Assembly: GCF_002005225.1 (NCBI RefSeq)
Contig: NZ_CP019724.1
Span: 2,356,001 to 2,420,000, forward strand
Length of the DNA: 64,000 bases
Reading direction: 5' to 3'
From: Streptomyces pactum
Lineage (GTDB): Bacteria > Actinomycetota > Actinomycetes > Streptomycetales > Streptomycetaceae
Under the pieces are notes generated by a model. That model was not told where the DNA came from. It did not search any database and worked only from the letters and a program-made list of their open reading frames with translations. Position 1 is the first letter of the stretch, and every line of letters starts with the position of its first letter. Positions 24,980 to 33,910 of this stretch are shown here, piece after piece. The position numbers were made by a program, and so were the translations under genes.

Positions 24980-26512
24980 CTAGTCGAGGTAGTCGCGCAG
25001 TACCTGGGAGCGCGACGGGTGACGCAGCTTCGACATGGTCTTCGACTCGATCTGGCGAATGCGCTCACGCGTGACGCCGTACACCTTGCCGATCTCGTCG
25101 AGGGTCTTCGGCTGACCGTCGGTGAGACCGAAACGCATGGAGACGACGCCCGCCTCGCGCTCGGACAGGGTGTCGAGGACGGAGTGAAGCTGCTCCTGCA
25201 GGAGCGTGAAGCTGACCGCGTCGGCCGGGACGACCGCTTCGGAGTCCTCGATGAGGTCACCGAACTCGCTGTCGCCGTCCTCGCCCAGCGGGGTGTGCAG
25301 GGAGATGGGCTCGCGACCGTACTTCTGGACCTCGATGACCTTCTCCGGGGTCATGTCGAGCTCCTTGGCCAGCTCCTCCGGGGTGGGCTCGCGGCCCAGG
25401 TCCTGGAGCATCTGGCGCTGCACGCGCGCGAGCTTGTTGATGACCTCGACCATGTGCACCGGGATACGGATGGTGCGGGCCTGGTCGGCCATCGCGCGGG
25501 TGATCGCCTGACGGATCCACCAGGTGGCGTACGTGGAGAACTTGTAGCCCTTGGTGTAGTCGAACTTCTCCACCGCGCGGATCAGACCGAGGTTGCCCTC
25601 CTGGATGAGGTCCAGGAAGAGCATGCCGCGGCCGGTGTAGCGCTTGGCCAGGGAGACCACCAGGCGGAGGTTGGCCTCCAGGAGGTGATTCTTGGCGCGG
25701 CGGCCGTCCTCGGCGATGATCTCCAGCTCACGCTTGAGCTTGGGCGCGAGCTTGTCGGAGTTCGCCAGCTTGTCCTCGGCGAACAGACCCGCCTCGATGC
25801 GCTTGGCGAGCTCGACCTCCTGCTCGGCGTTGAGGAGGGGGACCTTGCCGATCTGCTTGAGGTAGTCCTTGACCGGGTCTGCGGTGGCGCCGGCCGCGGC
25901 GACCTGCTGGGCCGGAGCGTCGTCCTCGTCGTCGTCGGACAGTACGAAGCCCGCGTTCTCGGTGCCCTCGGGCTCCTCGGTCGCGGCCTTCGGCTCCTCG
26001 ATCGCCTCGTCCTCGAGAAGCTCACCGTCTTCCTTCTTGGCGGTGGTCTTCTTGGCCGCCGTCTTCTTGGCGGTCGTCTTCTTGACAGCCGCCTTCTTGG
26101 CGGCGGTCTTCTTGGCCACCGCCTTCTTGGCGGGCGCCTCTTCCTCGACGGCGGGGTCGGTGGCAGGCGCCGCCGGGGCGGCGGGGGCGGTGGCCTTCCT
26201 GCTGGTCACCGTCTTCGCAGCGACCGCCTTGGTGGCGGTCCGCTTGGCGGGACTCTTCGCTGCGACGCTCTTACGGGTGCGCTTGGGCTCCGCGGCACTG
26301 ACCATCAGCGTCACACCCTCTTCCTCGAGGATCTGGTTGAGGCTGCGCAGTACGTTCTTCCACTGAGTGGCCGGAATCTGGTCAGCTTCGAAGGCCCGAC
26401 GCACGTCGTCGCCGGCGATCTGCCCCTCAGCCTTTCCCCGCTCAATGAGCGCCATGACAGAGACGGACTCGGCGATCTCCGGCGGGAGCGTACGGGATGT
26501 GCTGGCCGACAC
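24980..26512 (-). CDS. hrdB: Principal RNA polymerase sigma factor HrdB
   Basis: This is a 510-residue group 1 sigma-70. Region 1.1 is near residues 10-70. A long Lys/Ala/Thr-rich spacer (about residues 75-165, repeats of the type [13 protein letters not shown]) precedes an acidic stretch. Regions 1.2-2 ([49 protein letters not shown]), region 3, and region 4 ([20 protein letters not shown]) follow. The length matches the 511-residue HrdB of S. coelicolor as I remember it. The GTG at 26512 is preceded by gagagg; the in-frame extension upstream has no support. It directs housekeeping transcription. Confidence 0.97.
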   Translation of the reverse strand: MSASTSRTLPPEIAESVSVMALIERGKAEGQIAGDDVRRAFEADQIPATQWKNVLRSLNQILEEEGVTLMVSAAEPKRTRKSVAAKSPAKRTATKAVAAKTVTSRKATAPAAPAAPATDPAVEEEAPAKKAVAKKTAAKKAAVKKTTAKKTAAKKTTAKKEDGELLEDEAIEEPKAATEEPEGTENAGFVLSDDDEDDAPAQQVAAAGATADPVKDYLKQIGKVPLLNAEQEVELAKRIEAGLFAEDKLANSDKLAPKLKRELEIIAEDGRRAKNHLLEANLRLVVSLAKRYTGRGMLFLDLIQEGNLGLIRAVEKFDYTKGYKFSTYATWWIRQAITRAMADQARTIRIPVHMVEVINKLARVQRQMLQDLGREPTPEELAKELDMTPEKVIEVQKYGREPISLHTPLGEDGDSEFGDLIEDSEAVVPADAVSFTLLQEQLHSVLDTLSEREAGVVSMRFGLTDGQPKTLDEIGKVYGVTRERIRQIESKTMSKLRHPSRSQVLRDYLD

Positions 26513-26939
26513 GAACAACCTCTCGGAACGTTGGAAAACGGCTTCCGGCACCGTCCATGACGGACAGGAGCCGACCGCCGGCCTGGGAGTGGGCCGACGG
26601 CGCGGGCGCGCCGGGGAGATGCACAGCGCCATGAACGGCGTCCGTATTCCCTCCGCGGCTGTCACCTCTTAGGTCATCGCGTTGTTCCCACGAGCGTTAC
26701 GCCCAATCCGCGTGGCCCGAGTCACACCCCGTAAGCGTACAAAATCGGCCATACGCGGATAAAAAAGGTCATCAACGAGTGCCAACCTGGCCATGCCAGG
26801 GGCTCAGCCTCTCATCACACCGTCGGACCCCGCGGAATCACGAGGGATTCCGCGGGGTCCGCGGTGGCGGCGAACCGGCCGGCCACTGCCATAGGAGGGG
26901 TCTGGCGTGCCCGGCCCGCGCCGTTGCGGCGGAACGCGG
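26513..26939. promoter_or_regulatory. hrdB upstream region
   Basis: This 427-nt spacer lies between whiH (ending at 26940) and hrdB. It contains an A/T-rich tract at about 26737-26775 (acaaaatcgg, ggataaaaaaggtc) that is a good place for the hrdB promoter region, which in streptomycetes is known to lie well upstream and to depend on the ECF sigma ShbA. I cannot fix its -10 and -35 by eye. A whiH terminator (26825-26860) insulates it. Confidence 0.5.
26825..26860. terminator. whiH transcription terminator
   Basis: A perfect 15-bp stem (ggaccccgcggaatc at 26825-26839, complement at 26846-26860) with a 6-nt loop lies 80 nt beyond the whiH stop on the minus strand. Confidence 0.85.
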
Positions 26940-27827
26940 TCAGTGCTCGCGCGGGGCGGGCACCACGCGCTCCACCTCGGGGTGGACGGTCAGAAGTTGG
27001 CGCATGGCCGCCTCGGCTGCCGCGCCGTCCCCCGCGGCGAGGGCGTCGACGATCCTGCCGTGCTGCGCCAGCGAGACGTCGTTCGGCCGGTCACAGCCCG
27101 TGACCGGACCGCCGGAGACGTGGAGGGCGGCGGAGACGATCCCGGACAGGTGATCCAGCATGCGGTTGCCCGCGATCTGGATGAGCAGCGAGTGGAACTC
27201 GGCGTCGGCACGCGAGAAGGTGAGCGCGTCACCCTGCCCCATGGCGTGCCCCATGATCCCGACCATGTCGGACAGACGCTGCTGGATGTCCTCGCGCCCG
27301 TGCCCGGCGGCCAGGCGCGCGGCGAGGGGCTCGATCGTCCAGCGCAGTTCGCTGAGCTCGCGGCGCTGGTCGTCGCGCTGCGGCCCGAAGGCACGCCATT
27401 CGATGATGTCCGGGTCGAGAAGGTTCCAGTCACTGACGGGACGCACACGCGTGCCGACGTTCGGGCGGGCACTGACCAGCCCCTTGGCCTCCAGGACGCG
27501 GAGGGACTCGCGGACGACGGTGCGGGACACCTCGAAACGCTGGCCGATCTCCTCGGGCACCAGCGGACGGTCTGCGCCCAGGTCGCCCGAAACGATCATC
27601 TGGCCGAGCTGCTGGACGAGTTGCCCGTGCAGTCCGCGGCCACGGCTGCCCGCGGTGCGCCGGCCCACACGCCCCAGCTCGGGCTCCATCCCTTCCCAGG
27701 CGGGCACCCCGACGCGGTCGACGGCGGGCGCCTCGGCGTAGGGGTAGCGGTCGAGTTCGCCCGGGTTCGCGAGGCCGGAGTCGGCGGAGCGGGCGGCGGT
27801 CATCATGGTGTGCGCAAGGGTAGTCAC
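26940..27827 (-). CDS. whiH: Sporulation regulator WhiH (GntR family)
   Basis: This 295-residue FadR-subfamily GntR protein has an extended N-terminus (about 80 residues), a winged HTH (VPEEIGQRFEVSRTVVRESL, then VLEAKGLVSARPNVGT) and a C-terminal FCD domain with metal/ligand residues (DAEFHSLLIQIAGN, HGRIVDALAAGD). The position directly beside hrdB, the length and the family identify it as WhiH, needed for sporulation septation and known to repress its own gene. The GTG at 27827 has no Shine-Dalgarno but lies 7 nt after a WhiG-type -10, which points to a leaderless transcript. Confidence 0.93.
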   Translation of the reverse strand: MTTLAHTMMTAARSADSGLANPGELDRYPYAEAPAVDRVGVPAWEGMEPELGRVGRRTAGSRGRGLHGQLVQQLGQMIVSGDLGADRPLVPEEIGQRFEVSRTVVRESLRVLEAKGLVSARPNVGTRVRPVSDWNLLDPDIIEWRAFGPQRDDQRRELSELRWTIEPLAARLAAGHGREDIQQRLSDMVGIMGHAMGQGDALTFSRADAEFHSLLIQIAGNRMLDHLSGIVSAALHVSGGPVTGCDRPNDVSLAQHGRIVDALAAGDGAAAEAAMRQLLTVHPEVERVVPAPREH

Positions 27828-27834
27828 GCATCAT

Positions 27835-27864
27835 TTGTCGGCGCCGCCCTCAACTCCCTTGAGG
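27835..27864 (-). promoter_or_regulatory. Candidate WhiG-dependent promoter and inverted repeat upstream of whiH
   Basis: On the minus strand, tcaa (27862-27859) is followed after 16 nt by gccgacaa (27842-27835). This is close to the sigma-WhiG consensus TAAA-N15/16-GCCGATAA. The -35 sits inside an inverted repeat, cctcaa-5 nt-ttgagg (27848-27864), which is a candidate autoregulatory WhiH operator. The predicted transcription start coincides with the GTG start codon. Confidence 0.7.
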
Positions 27865-27988
27865 TCTTTGGTGAAAAGCACACGAAAGGGTGATCGCTCA
27901 CCCCGTCGCAATTGACGCCTTATCGGAAAGAAATGGGCTTTCCCCGGGGAGTTGCGCACACGGTCGGACCGGAAGGGTGAGGCGGGCG

Positions 27989-30322
27989 TCATCGGACCCT
28001 GCTGCGCAGGGTCATGAGCAGGTATGCGCAGAGCAGAGCGGTCAGCGACAACGTCAGTGCGCTGCCGACGGGTTGACCGATCATGCGCAGCATCTCGGCC
28101 AGATACCGCTCACCGCCGAAGGGCCACTGCGTCAGGAGGACCTCCCGCACTCGCATCGGAAGGCCCGCGGCGGTCCGCACGGAAGGGCCCTCCCAGACCC
28201 TTTGTACGAGCGGTACGACGAGGACGGGAACGGCGACCACCGCGGCGAGCCCGGCCGTGGTGGACCGGAAGACACCTGCGGCGAGCACGCCGGACCAGGC
28301 GCATCCGACGACGAGTCCGAGCCAACCGGCGGCGAGTGCGGGCCAGTCGGCGGGAACCCTCGCGAGCTCCTGTCCGTGGAAAAGGTGGAGCACCTCGGCG
28401 TCGCAGCCCACCGTCAGGACGGCCAGCACCAGCGCGGTGGCCGCGGAGACGACGAGTTTGGCGGTGAGCAGCCCCATCCGACGGGGCACGGTGCCGCGGT
28501 CCGCCGCCAGGGCGGGGTGACGGAACTCGTCGCCGAAGGCGAGCGCACCGAGCAGCCCGGCACCGAGCGCCGCGGGCGGCAGCGGCAGCTCTCGCGGCCA
28601 CGCCGCCAGGAGACGCGGCTGCGGAGTGTGTCCGACGCGTGCCAGGACCACGGCGGTGACGGCGGACACGACGAGCACGACGGCGCCGGTGACGAACCCG
28701 GTGCTGATGCCGAGCGCACGGCGGAGTTCGTAGCGGAGTGGACGGAGAGGGCTGGGGGCGGAGCGCACGGAGACGGGGGGCGGGAGCGAGGAGGCCGCCT
28801 TCCTGGAGTCCACTGCGGTGGGGATGAGGGAGGCGTACGGGCGCGGTGCGCGCCGGGGGGTGGCGAGGGCGCGTGGGGGATGCGGGGACCTGAGCCCGGT
28901 GGGGTTGGCGGGCGTGGCGGTGTTGTTGCTGGGCACGGGAGGGACACCGGAGGCCTGCGCGTCGCGGGGTGCCTGCGCGTCGCGGGGCGCCTGCGCGTCG
29001 CGGGGCGCGGCGGCCTCGCCGGGCGGTGCGGAAGCGTCGCCGGGCACCTGTGCGTCGGCAGGTGCCTGTGCGTCGCGGAGTGCGTGAACGTGATCGGGTG
29101 CGGGCGCATCGCCGGGTGCGGGGGCTTCGCCGAGCATGGACTCGGCACCCGTAGCAGGGGCATGGCCGAGCATGGACGCTTCGTCGGTGGCGGAAGCCTC
29201 TCCGAGCACGCTGGATGCGGCGTCGGCGCCGGTGTCCATGGCGGCGGAGGCCTGCCCGGCACTGCCGATGGGCCGAAGGTCGTTGGCAGGCGGCCGGAAG
29301 GCGTCGGCCCCCGGGCGCCGACTGGCGGTCGCGGCCCGGTGCGGCGGGTCGGCGGGTGACGGGTGAAGGCCGGTCCGGTTCCCCGCGTCCGGCGCACGAC
29401 CGTCTTCGGCCCCCCACTGCCGGGCCGCGGGCACCGCGCCCGCCCCGGGGCCCATGTCACCGATCTCGTCGGCCAGTTGATGCACGAGAATCCCGTGACG
29501 GAACGCGGCTTCACCGATGTCGGCACACGTACTGCCGTATACCGCGAGGCGGTTGCCGCCTTCGCGTACGACCTCGACGGAACGGCGGGCCGCGCGTGCC
29601 TCTTTGGCCAGCAGGGCGGCAAGGCGGGCGGCGTGGGGGCTGCGAACGGCGACACGGGGGCGCAGACGGGTGCGGGAGAAGTCCACCACCCCCTGATCGG
29701 CGACGACTCTGCCCCGTTCGAGTGTGACTACGTGATCGGCGGTACGCGCGGCCTCCTTGGGATCCGCCGTGCTGAACAGGACGGTGCCGCCCTGGGCGGC
29801 GTGGGCACGCAACGTGCCGTGGAGGCGGCGGGCCTCGCCGGCGGCCAGCGCGCGGGCGGGGTCGTCGAGCACCAGGGTGTGCGGGTCGGCGAGCAGAGCG
29901 CAGGCCAGTCCGAGGCGCCGGTCCATGCCACGGGAAAGCGTGCCGAGTCGTTCGTCGCGCAGGCTCACGAGCTCGGCCGACTCCAGGACTTCGTCGGCCC
30001 GCCCGACGGGAACCCCGGCCGCGGCGCACAGCATGCGCAGATGGCCGCGAACCGTGCGGGCCGGGTGCCCCGGCACATCCCCCAGCAGGACGCCGACCTC
30101 GCGTGAGGGATGGGCGATGCGATGCAGGGGACGGCCTCTGAAGTAGGTGAGGCCGCGGCCGGGCTGGAGTTCCAGCATGAGTCTGAGCGCCGTCGTCTTG
30201 CCGGCGCCCGATGCTCCGAGCAGTGCGGTGACGTGGCCCGCACGCGCGTCGAACGAGACGTCGTCGACGGCGGGCGGAAGCTCCTTGCGGGGGTCGCTGG
30301 TCAGTCCGAAGGCCTGGATCAC
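27989..30322 (-). CDS. ABC transporter: ATPase fused through a repeat-rich linker to a permease domain
   Basis: This is a 777-residue single-chain protein. Residues about 1-225 are an ABC ATPase: Walker A GASGAGKTT, signature LSRGMDRRLG in place of LSGGQ, and Walker B LVLDDPARAL with Asp instead of the usual Glu after the Walker B aspartate. Residues about 300-500 are a disordered linker rich in Ala, Pro and Asp, with perfect repeats (DAQAPR). The last 250 residues contain about six membrane helices like an ABC-2 permease. The GTG at 30322 begins the conserved VIQAFGLTSDPRKELPP and is preferred over an ATG 15 codons upstream. Substrate unknown. It lies immediately upstream of whiH in the same direction, 161 nt apart. 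Confidence 0.85.
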   Translation of the reverse strand: MIQAFGLTSDPRKELPPAVDDVSFDARAGHVTALLGASGAGKTTALRLMLELQPGRGLTYFRGRPLHRIAHPSREVGVLLGDVPGHPARTVRGHLRMLCAAAGVPVGRADEVLESAELVSLRDERLGTLSRGMDRRLGLACALLADPHTLVLDDPARALAAGEARRLHGTLRAHAAQGGTVLFSTADPKEAARTADHVVTLERGRVVADQGVVDFSRTRLRPRVAVRSPHAARLAALLAKEARAARRSVEVVREGGNRLAVYGSTCADIGEAAFRHGILVHQLADEIGDMGPGAGAVPAARQWGAEDGRAPDAGNRTGLHPSPADPPHRAATASRRPGADAFRPPANDLRPIGSAGQASAAMDTGADAASSVLGEASATDEASMLGHAPATGAESMLGEAPAPGDAPAPDHVHALRDAQAPADAQVPGDASAPPGEAAAPRDAQAPRDAQAPRDAQASGVPPVPSNNTATPANPTGLRSPHPPRALATPRRAPRPYASLIPTAVDSRKAASSLPPPVSVRSAPSPLRPLRYELRRALGISTGFVTGAVVLVVSAVTAVVLARVGHTPQPRLLAAWPRELPLPPAALGAGLLGALAFGDEFRHPALAADRGTVPRRMGLLTAKLVVSAATALVLAVLTVGCDAEVLHLFHGQELARVPADWPALAAGWLGLVVGCAWSGVLAAGVFRSTTAGLAAVVAVPVLVVPLVQRVWEGPSVRTAAGLPMRVREVLLTQWPFGGERYLAEMLRMIGQPVGSALTLSLTALLCAYLLMTLRSRVR
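28953..29006. repeat. Tandem 18-nt coding repeat in the ABC transporter linker
   Basis: Three consecutive 18-nt copies of gcctgcgcgtcgcgggg followed by t or c (28953-28970, 28971-28988, 28989-29006) encode the DAQAPR repeats. Only the last base of the first copy differs, which implies recent expansion. Confidence 0.85.
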
Positions 30323-30445
30323 CCGTAGCAAGATAGCGTGCCATATCCTTTTTTTCGGGCATGGCAAGACCTAACGGGCGCGCGGGGACGGTCGCCGTCG
30401 ATCTCTTGTTCGGCGTTCTCCCCGGGATCCCGCCCGCGCTCGCCG

Positions 30446-31204
30446 TTACACCTCGGGACGCAGCATCGGAGGGTTGAGGAGTGTCGCGCCGCCGGCCCGG
30501 AAGAGCTGAGCGGGACGGCCGCCCTGGCGGGTGGTCGTGCCCCCGGTGGGGACGAGGAAGCCCGGCGTGCCGGTCACCTTGCGGTGAAAATTGCGCGGGT
30601 CGAGCGCCACGCTCCACACCGCCTCGTAAACGCGCCGAAGCTCACCGACGGTGAACTCGGGCGGACAGAACGCGGTGGCCAACGACGAGTACTCGATCTT
30701 GGAGCGGGCCCTCTCCACCCCGTCCGCCAGGATCTGGGCGTGGTCGAAGGCGAGCGGCGCCACCGGCTCGCCTTCGTGGCCGTAACCGCCCTGCTCCAGC
30801 AACTCCTCCACCGGCGCCCAGCGCGCGTTGCTGGCGTCACCGCCCGCCCGTGGTGCGGGCAGGTCGGGAGCGAGCGCGAGGTGGGCGACGCTGACCACGC
30901 GCATCCGTGGATCGCGCTCGGGGTCGCCGTACGTCGCGAGCTGCTCGAGGTGGGCACCGTTGTCCTGGGTGGGTGCGACGGGGTCGTGGACGCACAGCCC
31001 CGTTTCCTCGGCCAGTTCCCGCGCCGCCGCCTGAGCCAGGTCCTCGTCGGCCCGTACGAAACCGCCGGGCAGGGCCCAGCGGCCTTGGAACGGCGGCTCA
31101 CCCCTGCGCACCGCCAGCGCGCACAGGGAATGGCGGCGCACGGTCAGCACGACCAGGTCCACAGTGACGGCGAAGGGCGGAAAAGCTGACGGGTCGTAGG
31201 GCAT
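30446..31204 (-). CDS. Nudix hydrolase with C-terminal winged-helix (NrtR-like)
   Basis: This is a 252-residue protein. The Nudix box is complete (GFVRADEDLAQAAARELAEE then TGL, fitting GX5EX7REUXEEXGU), so hydrolysis of a nucleoside-diphosphate compound such as ADP-ribose is possible. The C-terminal 90 residues, containing SKIEYSSLATAFCPPEFTVG and DPRNFHRKVTGTPGFLVPTG, form the winged helix typical of NrtR-type NAD-metabolism regulators. No NAD salvage gene is adjacent, so enzyme and regulator roles are both open. The start is the ATG at 31204; the ribosome site is weak and an in-frame upstream start exists. Confidence 0.87.
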   Translation of the reverse strand: MPYDPSAFPPFAVTVDLVVLTVRRHSLCALAVRRGEPPFQGRWALPGGFVRADEDLAQAAARELAEETGLCVHDPVAPTQDNGAHLEQLATYGDPERDPRMRVVSVAHLALAPDLPAPRAGGDASNARWAPVEELLEQGGYGHEGEPVAPLAFDHAQILADGVERARSKIEYSSLATAFCPPEFTVGELRRVYEAVWSVALDPRNFHRKVTGTPGFLVPTGGTTTRQGGRPAQLFRAGGATLLNPPMLRPEV

Positions 31205-31335
31205 GCGGTGATCATAGTCGTCTCCCTGACGATAAGCACTCCCTTCGCCGACCGCTTCGCCGGTTGATCCAACCGGATGGGACACGCGTCTCCCCGCCCT
31301 TCCCCGGACGCCGTGCGGGGCCGTGTCATGCCGGG

Positions 31336-33519
31336 TCAGGCTCCTAGTTGCAGCCCGTCGGCGGCCTCTTCGACCATGGCCAGGCCGAGTCGGCTGACCC
31401 GCACCGAGAACGGCGCTCCGGCGACCCGCAGCCCCGTCAGCCCGAGTTCCCCCAGAGGCGCGGCGCGTACGGGACGCAGGGTGACGGTTCTGGCCGGGGC
31501 GTCGGGGCGGATGCCCGCGAGCGTGGTCAGCAGCAGCACTCCGGCGGCCGCCGCGGTGGCGGCGGGGCGGCAGGCCGCCGGGTGCGGGAGGGGAGCGATC
31601 GCGTCGGTGCGCCGCTCACCCGCGTACATCTCCGGCAGACGGTGGCCGAAGGTGCCTGCCGCGGCCACTACGCCGCGCAGCAGCGAGCCCGCCTCCTTCT
31701 CGTGACCCGCAGCGGCCAGACCCGCCACCGCGATCGCCGTCTCATGGACGCGTACCGCCCCGGCGCGATGCCCGAAGGGGTTGTATCCCGCTTCCTTCTC
31801 GGCCAGTCCGCGCAGACCCCAGCCCGAGTCCATGGCCGGATTGCCCAGCAGCCGGGCGAGCCGGCCGGTCTGTGCCGAGTCGAGCAAGCCCGGGGCCGGA
31901 GTACCCCCACCGAGCAGCCCGGTGTCGAGGAGGTGAGCCGCGGCCGCGCTCAGGTGCGGCACGAGGCTTCCGTCCGGGACCCGGGCCGCCGCGGGCCGTC
32001 CGCCTGCCGGGTCGTCGATCCAGAAGTCCCGCCGGAACGCCGTCCGCAGCCGCCGGGCCCACTGCCGCAGACCCTCACCGCCCGGTCTGCCGAAGGCGTC
32101 GAGCAACTCGGCGCCCAGCAGAGCGGCACGGTGGGCGTGAGCCTGGGTCTCGCACCGGACGGGGCCGTCCGGGTGCGGATCGGGTACGTACGTACCGTCC
32201 CCGGCGGTGGTGCGTAGCCAGGTCAGACACCGCTCGGCCGCCGGCATCAGATCCTTGACCTCGCTTTCGTCGAGCCCCCAGCGGCGGGCCTCCGCGAGGA
32301 GTACGGGGAAGAGCAGGGTCGCCTCCGTGCCGGTGCAGCCCGGCGGCAGGTGCGGGCCGGCGTCACGTCTGGGCCCGGGGATCATGCCGGACCGCGGACC
32401 GGGGCCACGACGTTGGGTACGGGCGAGGGCGCGCAGCGTACCCGCGGCGATCCGGGTACCGAGAGGCAGTGCCATCCGAGCGGCGGCGAGGGCCTCGGCG
32501 GGGGCCAGACCGCAGCGCCAGGGGACGCCGGCCGCGAGATGGATGTCGGCGGGATGTGCGGGATCGCGCAGCAGCAGGGCTCTGAGGTCCTCGATGCCGG
32601 TCCGCAGGAGGGCCGGTACTGCCGGGTCGTCACCGGTGGCGTGCGCGGAGGCCACTGGGCCTGCCACCGTGCGGCCCACCGCCCTGAGCGGCCCCGCCCC
32701 GTCCGGCCGTACGCGCAGCTCGAGGATCGTGCTGCCACCCGGAGGCAGGAGGAACTCCCACCGCAGCAGTCCGGCGGACGCCAGTGCGTCGGCGGGCGGC
32801 GGGACGGCCGTGACCGACGCGCTGCCCGCGGCGCCGGACCACCGCAGGCCTGAGTCGTGGACGCTGGCCGACAAGTCGGGGCCCGCGCCGCCGACGGCGA
32901 TCGAAGCCAGGTCGGACAGGTCCGTACCGAGGGCCACCTCGACGGGCAACCGCAGTGGGCGGGCAGCCCAACTGCGCAGCGTGATCCGCTCCGTACCGTC
33001 GGCGTCCCGGGTCCGCTCGACCATGACGTCCGGGTCCGGTCCCGGCGCGGTCGACGTGCGCAGTGTTCCCACGAAGTGGGCACGGTGGGCGCCTGTCATC
33101 CGGGCCTGCGCGGGCAGCGGTTCACGCCCGGCCACGCGAAGCCGGCACCGGGAGAGCAGGCGTCGGCCCGCGCGGTAGAACCCCTCCAGCCCCAGGCCGG
33201 TCAGCTGTCCCTGTTCCGTGGAGATCACGAGGCCGGGGAGCGCCACGCCGATCATGGTCCCGTGCGCGGGCGGCAGGTCCCCGGATCTGTGGGGCATCGC
33301 GGGCGGCGCGCTGCGGGGGGCCAACGGCTTGGCGTCCGGCCACGATGACGAGAGGGACGACGCGGGCCGGGGACGGACCGTCGGCGGGCCGAGGGTCCGG
33401 CCCTGTCCCGAGCCGCGTTTTCCGGCATGCGCCACGGATCCGGCGAGGGCCGGAACCGTGTGCCGCCGTCCGACGGCAGCGGTGTCCGCGGCGGCGGAGG
33501 GCGGGGTCGACTGTTGCAT
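31336..33519 (-). CDS. Glycogen-debranching-enzyme-like protein
   Basis: This 727-residue protein has a beta-sandwich N-terminal domain resembling the glycogen debranching N-terminal domain (about residues 85-290; GLVISTEQGQLTGLGLEGFY). A C-terminal (alpha/alpha)6 domain of the amylo-alpha-1,6-glucosidase type follows, with MDSGWGLRGLAEKEAGYNPF and VRVHETAIAVAGL. About 85 low-complexity residues precede the first domain. It may debranch or hydrolyse a storage polysaccharide, but no glycogen genes are adjacent. The ATG at 33519 has gagggagc upstream. No signal peptide. Confidence 0.8.
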   Translation of the reverse strand: MQQSTPPSAAADTAAVGRRHTVPALAGSVAHAGKRGSGQGRTLGPPTVRPRPASSLSSSWPDAKPLAPRSAPPAMPHRSGDLPPAHGTMIGVALPGLVISTEQGQLTGLGLEGFYRAGRRLLSRCRLRVAGREPLPAQARMTGAHRAHFVGTLRTSTAPGPDPDVMVERTRDADGTERITLRSWAARPLRLPVEVALGTDLSDLASIAVGGAGPDLSASVHDSGLRWSGAAGSASVTAVPPPADALASAGLLRWEFLLPPGGSTILELRVRPDGAGPLRAVGRTVAGPVASAHATGDDPAVPALLRTGIEDLRALLLRDPAHPADIHLAAGVPWRCGLAPAEALAAARMALPLGTRIAAGTLRALARTQRRGPGPRSGMIPGPRRDAGPHLPPGCTGTEATLLFPVLLAEARRWGLDESEVKDLMPAAERCLTWLRTTAGDGTYVPDPHPDGPVRCETQAHAHRAALLGAELLDAFGRPGGEGLRQWARRLRTAFRRDFWIDDPAGGRPAAARVPDGSLVPHLSAAAAHLLDTGLLGGGTPAPGLLDSAQTGRLARLLGNPAMDSGWGLRGLAEKEAGYNPFGHRAGAVRVHETAIAVAGLAAAGHEKEAGSLLRGVVAAAGTFGHRLPEMYAGERRTDAIAPLPHPAACRPAATAAAAGVLLLTTLAGIRPDAPARTVTLRPVRAAPLGELGLTGLRVAGAPFSVRVSRLGLAMVEEAADGLQLGA

Positions 33520-33910
33520 GGAAGGGCTCCCTCATTGCTCGGTGCGCCTCGGGGCGGACTGGCGCCGTACGGGGTCCGACCGGACCGCCGCGGTGCGGTC
33601 CCGTCCGGTCCGGGCGTTCCGCCACTCAGGTGAACGGAGTGGGTGTCTTCCGGGTCACGCTCGCGGCGGGCTCGTACGGCGAACGAGGGTGCGGGCCGGG
33701 CATCGACTCCCCCAGCCTTGTCGGCCGGTACCCCTGACCGGTCATGACGGCCGAACGACAGGCGATTTCATGCCGTGGGCAGCCCACTGAGCGACATCTA
33801 CTCGTCCCCTCCCACTGGCAGACGTCTACTCGCCTCCCTCCCACTGGCAGACGCCTGCTCGCCTCCCCTCCCGGTGGCCACGTCGGCCTGCCGGCCCCGG
33901 CAACCGTCTC
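33520..33910. other. Spacer between the DUF4192 and debranching-like genes
   Basis: This 391-nt region contains no credible gene. It carries a tandem repeat at 33798-33883 (listed separately) and must include the promoter of the debranching-like gene. No hairpin terminator was found after DUF4192. Confidence 0.5.
33798..33883. repeat. Tandem 28-29-nt repeat, three copies
   Basis: Copy 1 (33798-33825), copy 2 (33826-33854) and a diverged copy 3 (33855-33883) share the frame ctactcg-cctcccctcccactggcagacg. Copies 1 and 2 share the 18-mer tcccactggcagacg with flanks. They begin 28 nt beyond the DUF4192 stop on the minus strand. Confidence 0.75.

Noticed and set aside
25990..26290. Repeats in hrdB considered as a possible CRISPR or mobile element
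   Set aside because: They are in-frame codon repeats of the Lys/Ala/Thr spacer, with no spacer-repeat alternation. No CRISPR array was found anywhere in the window.
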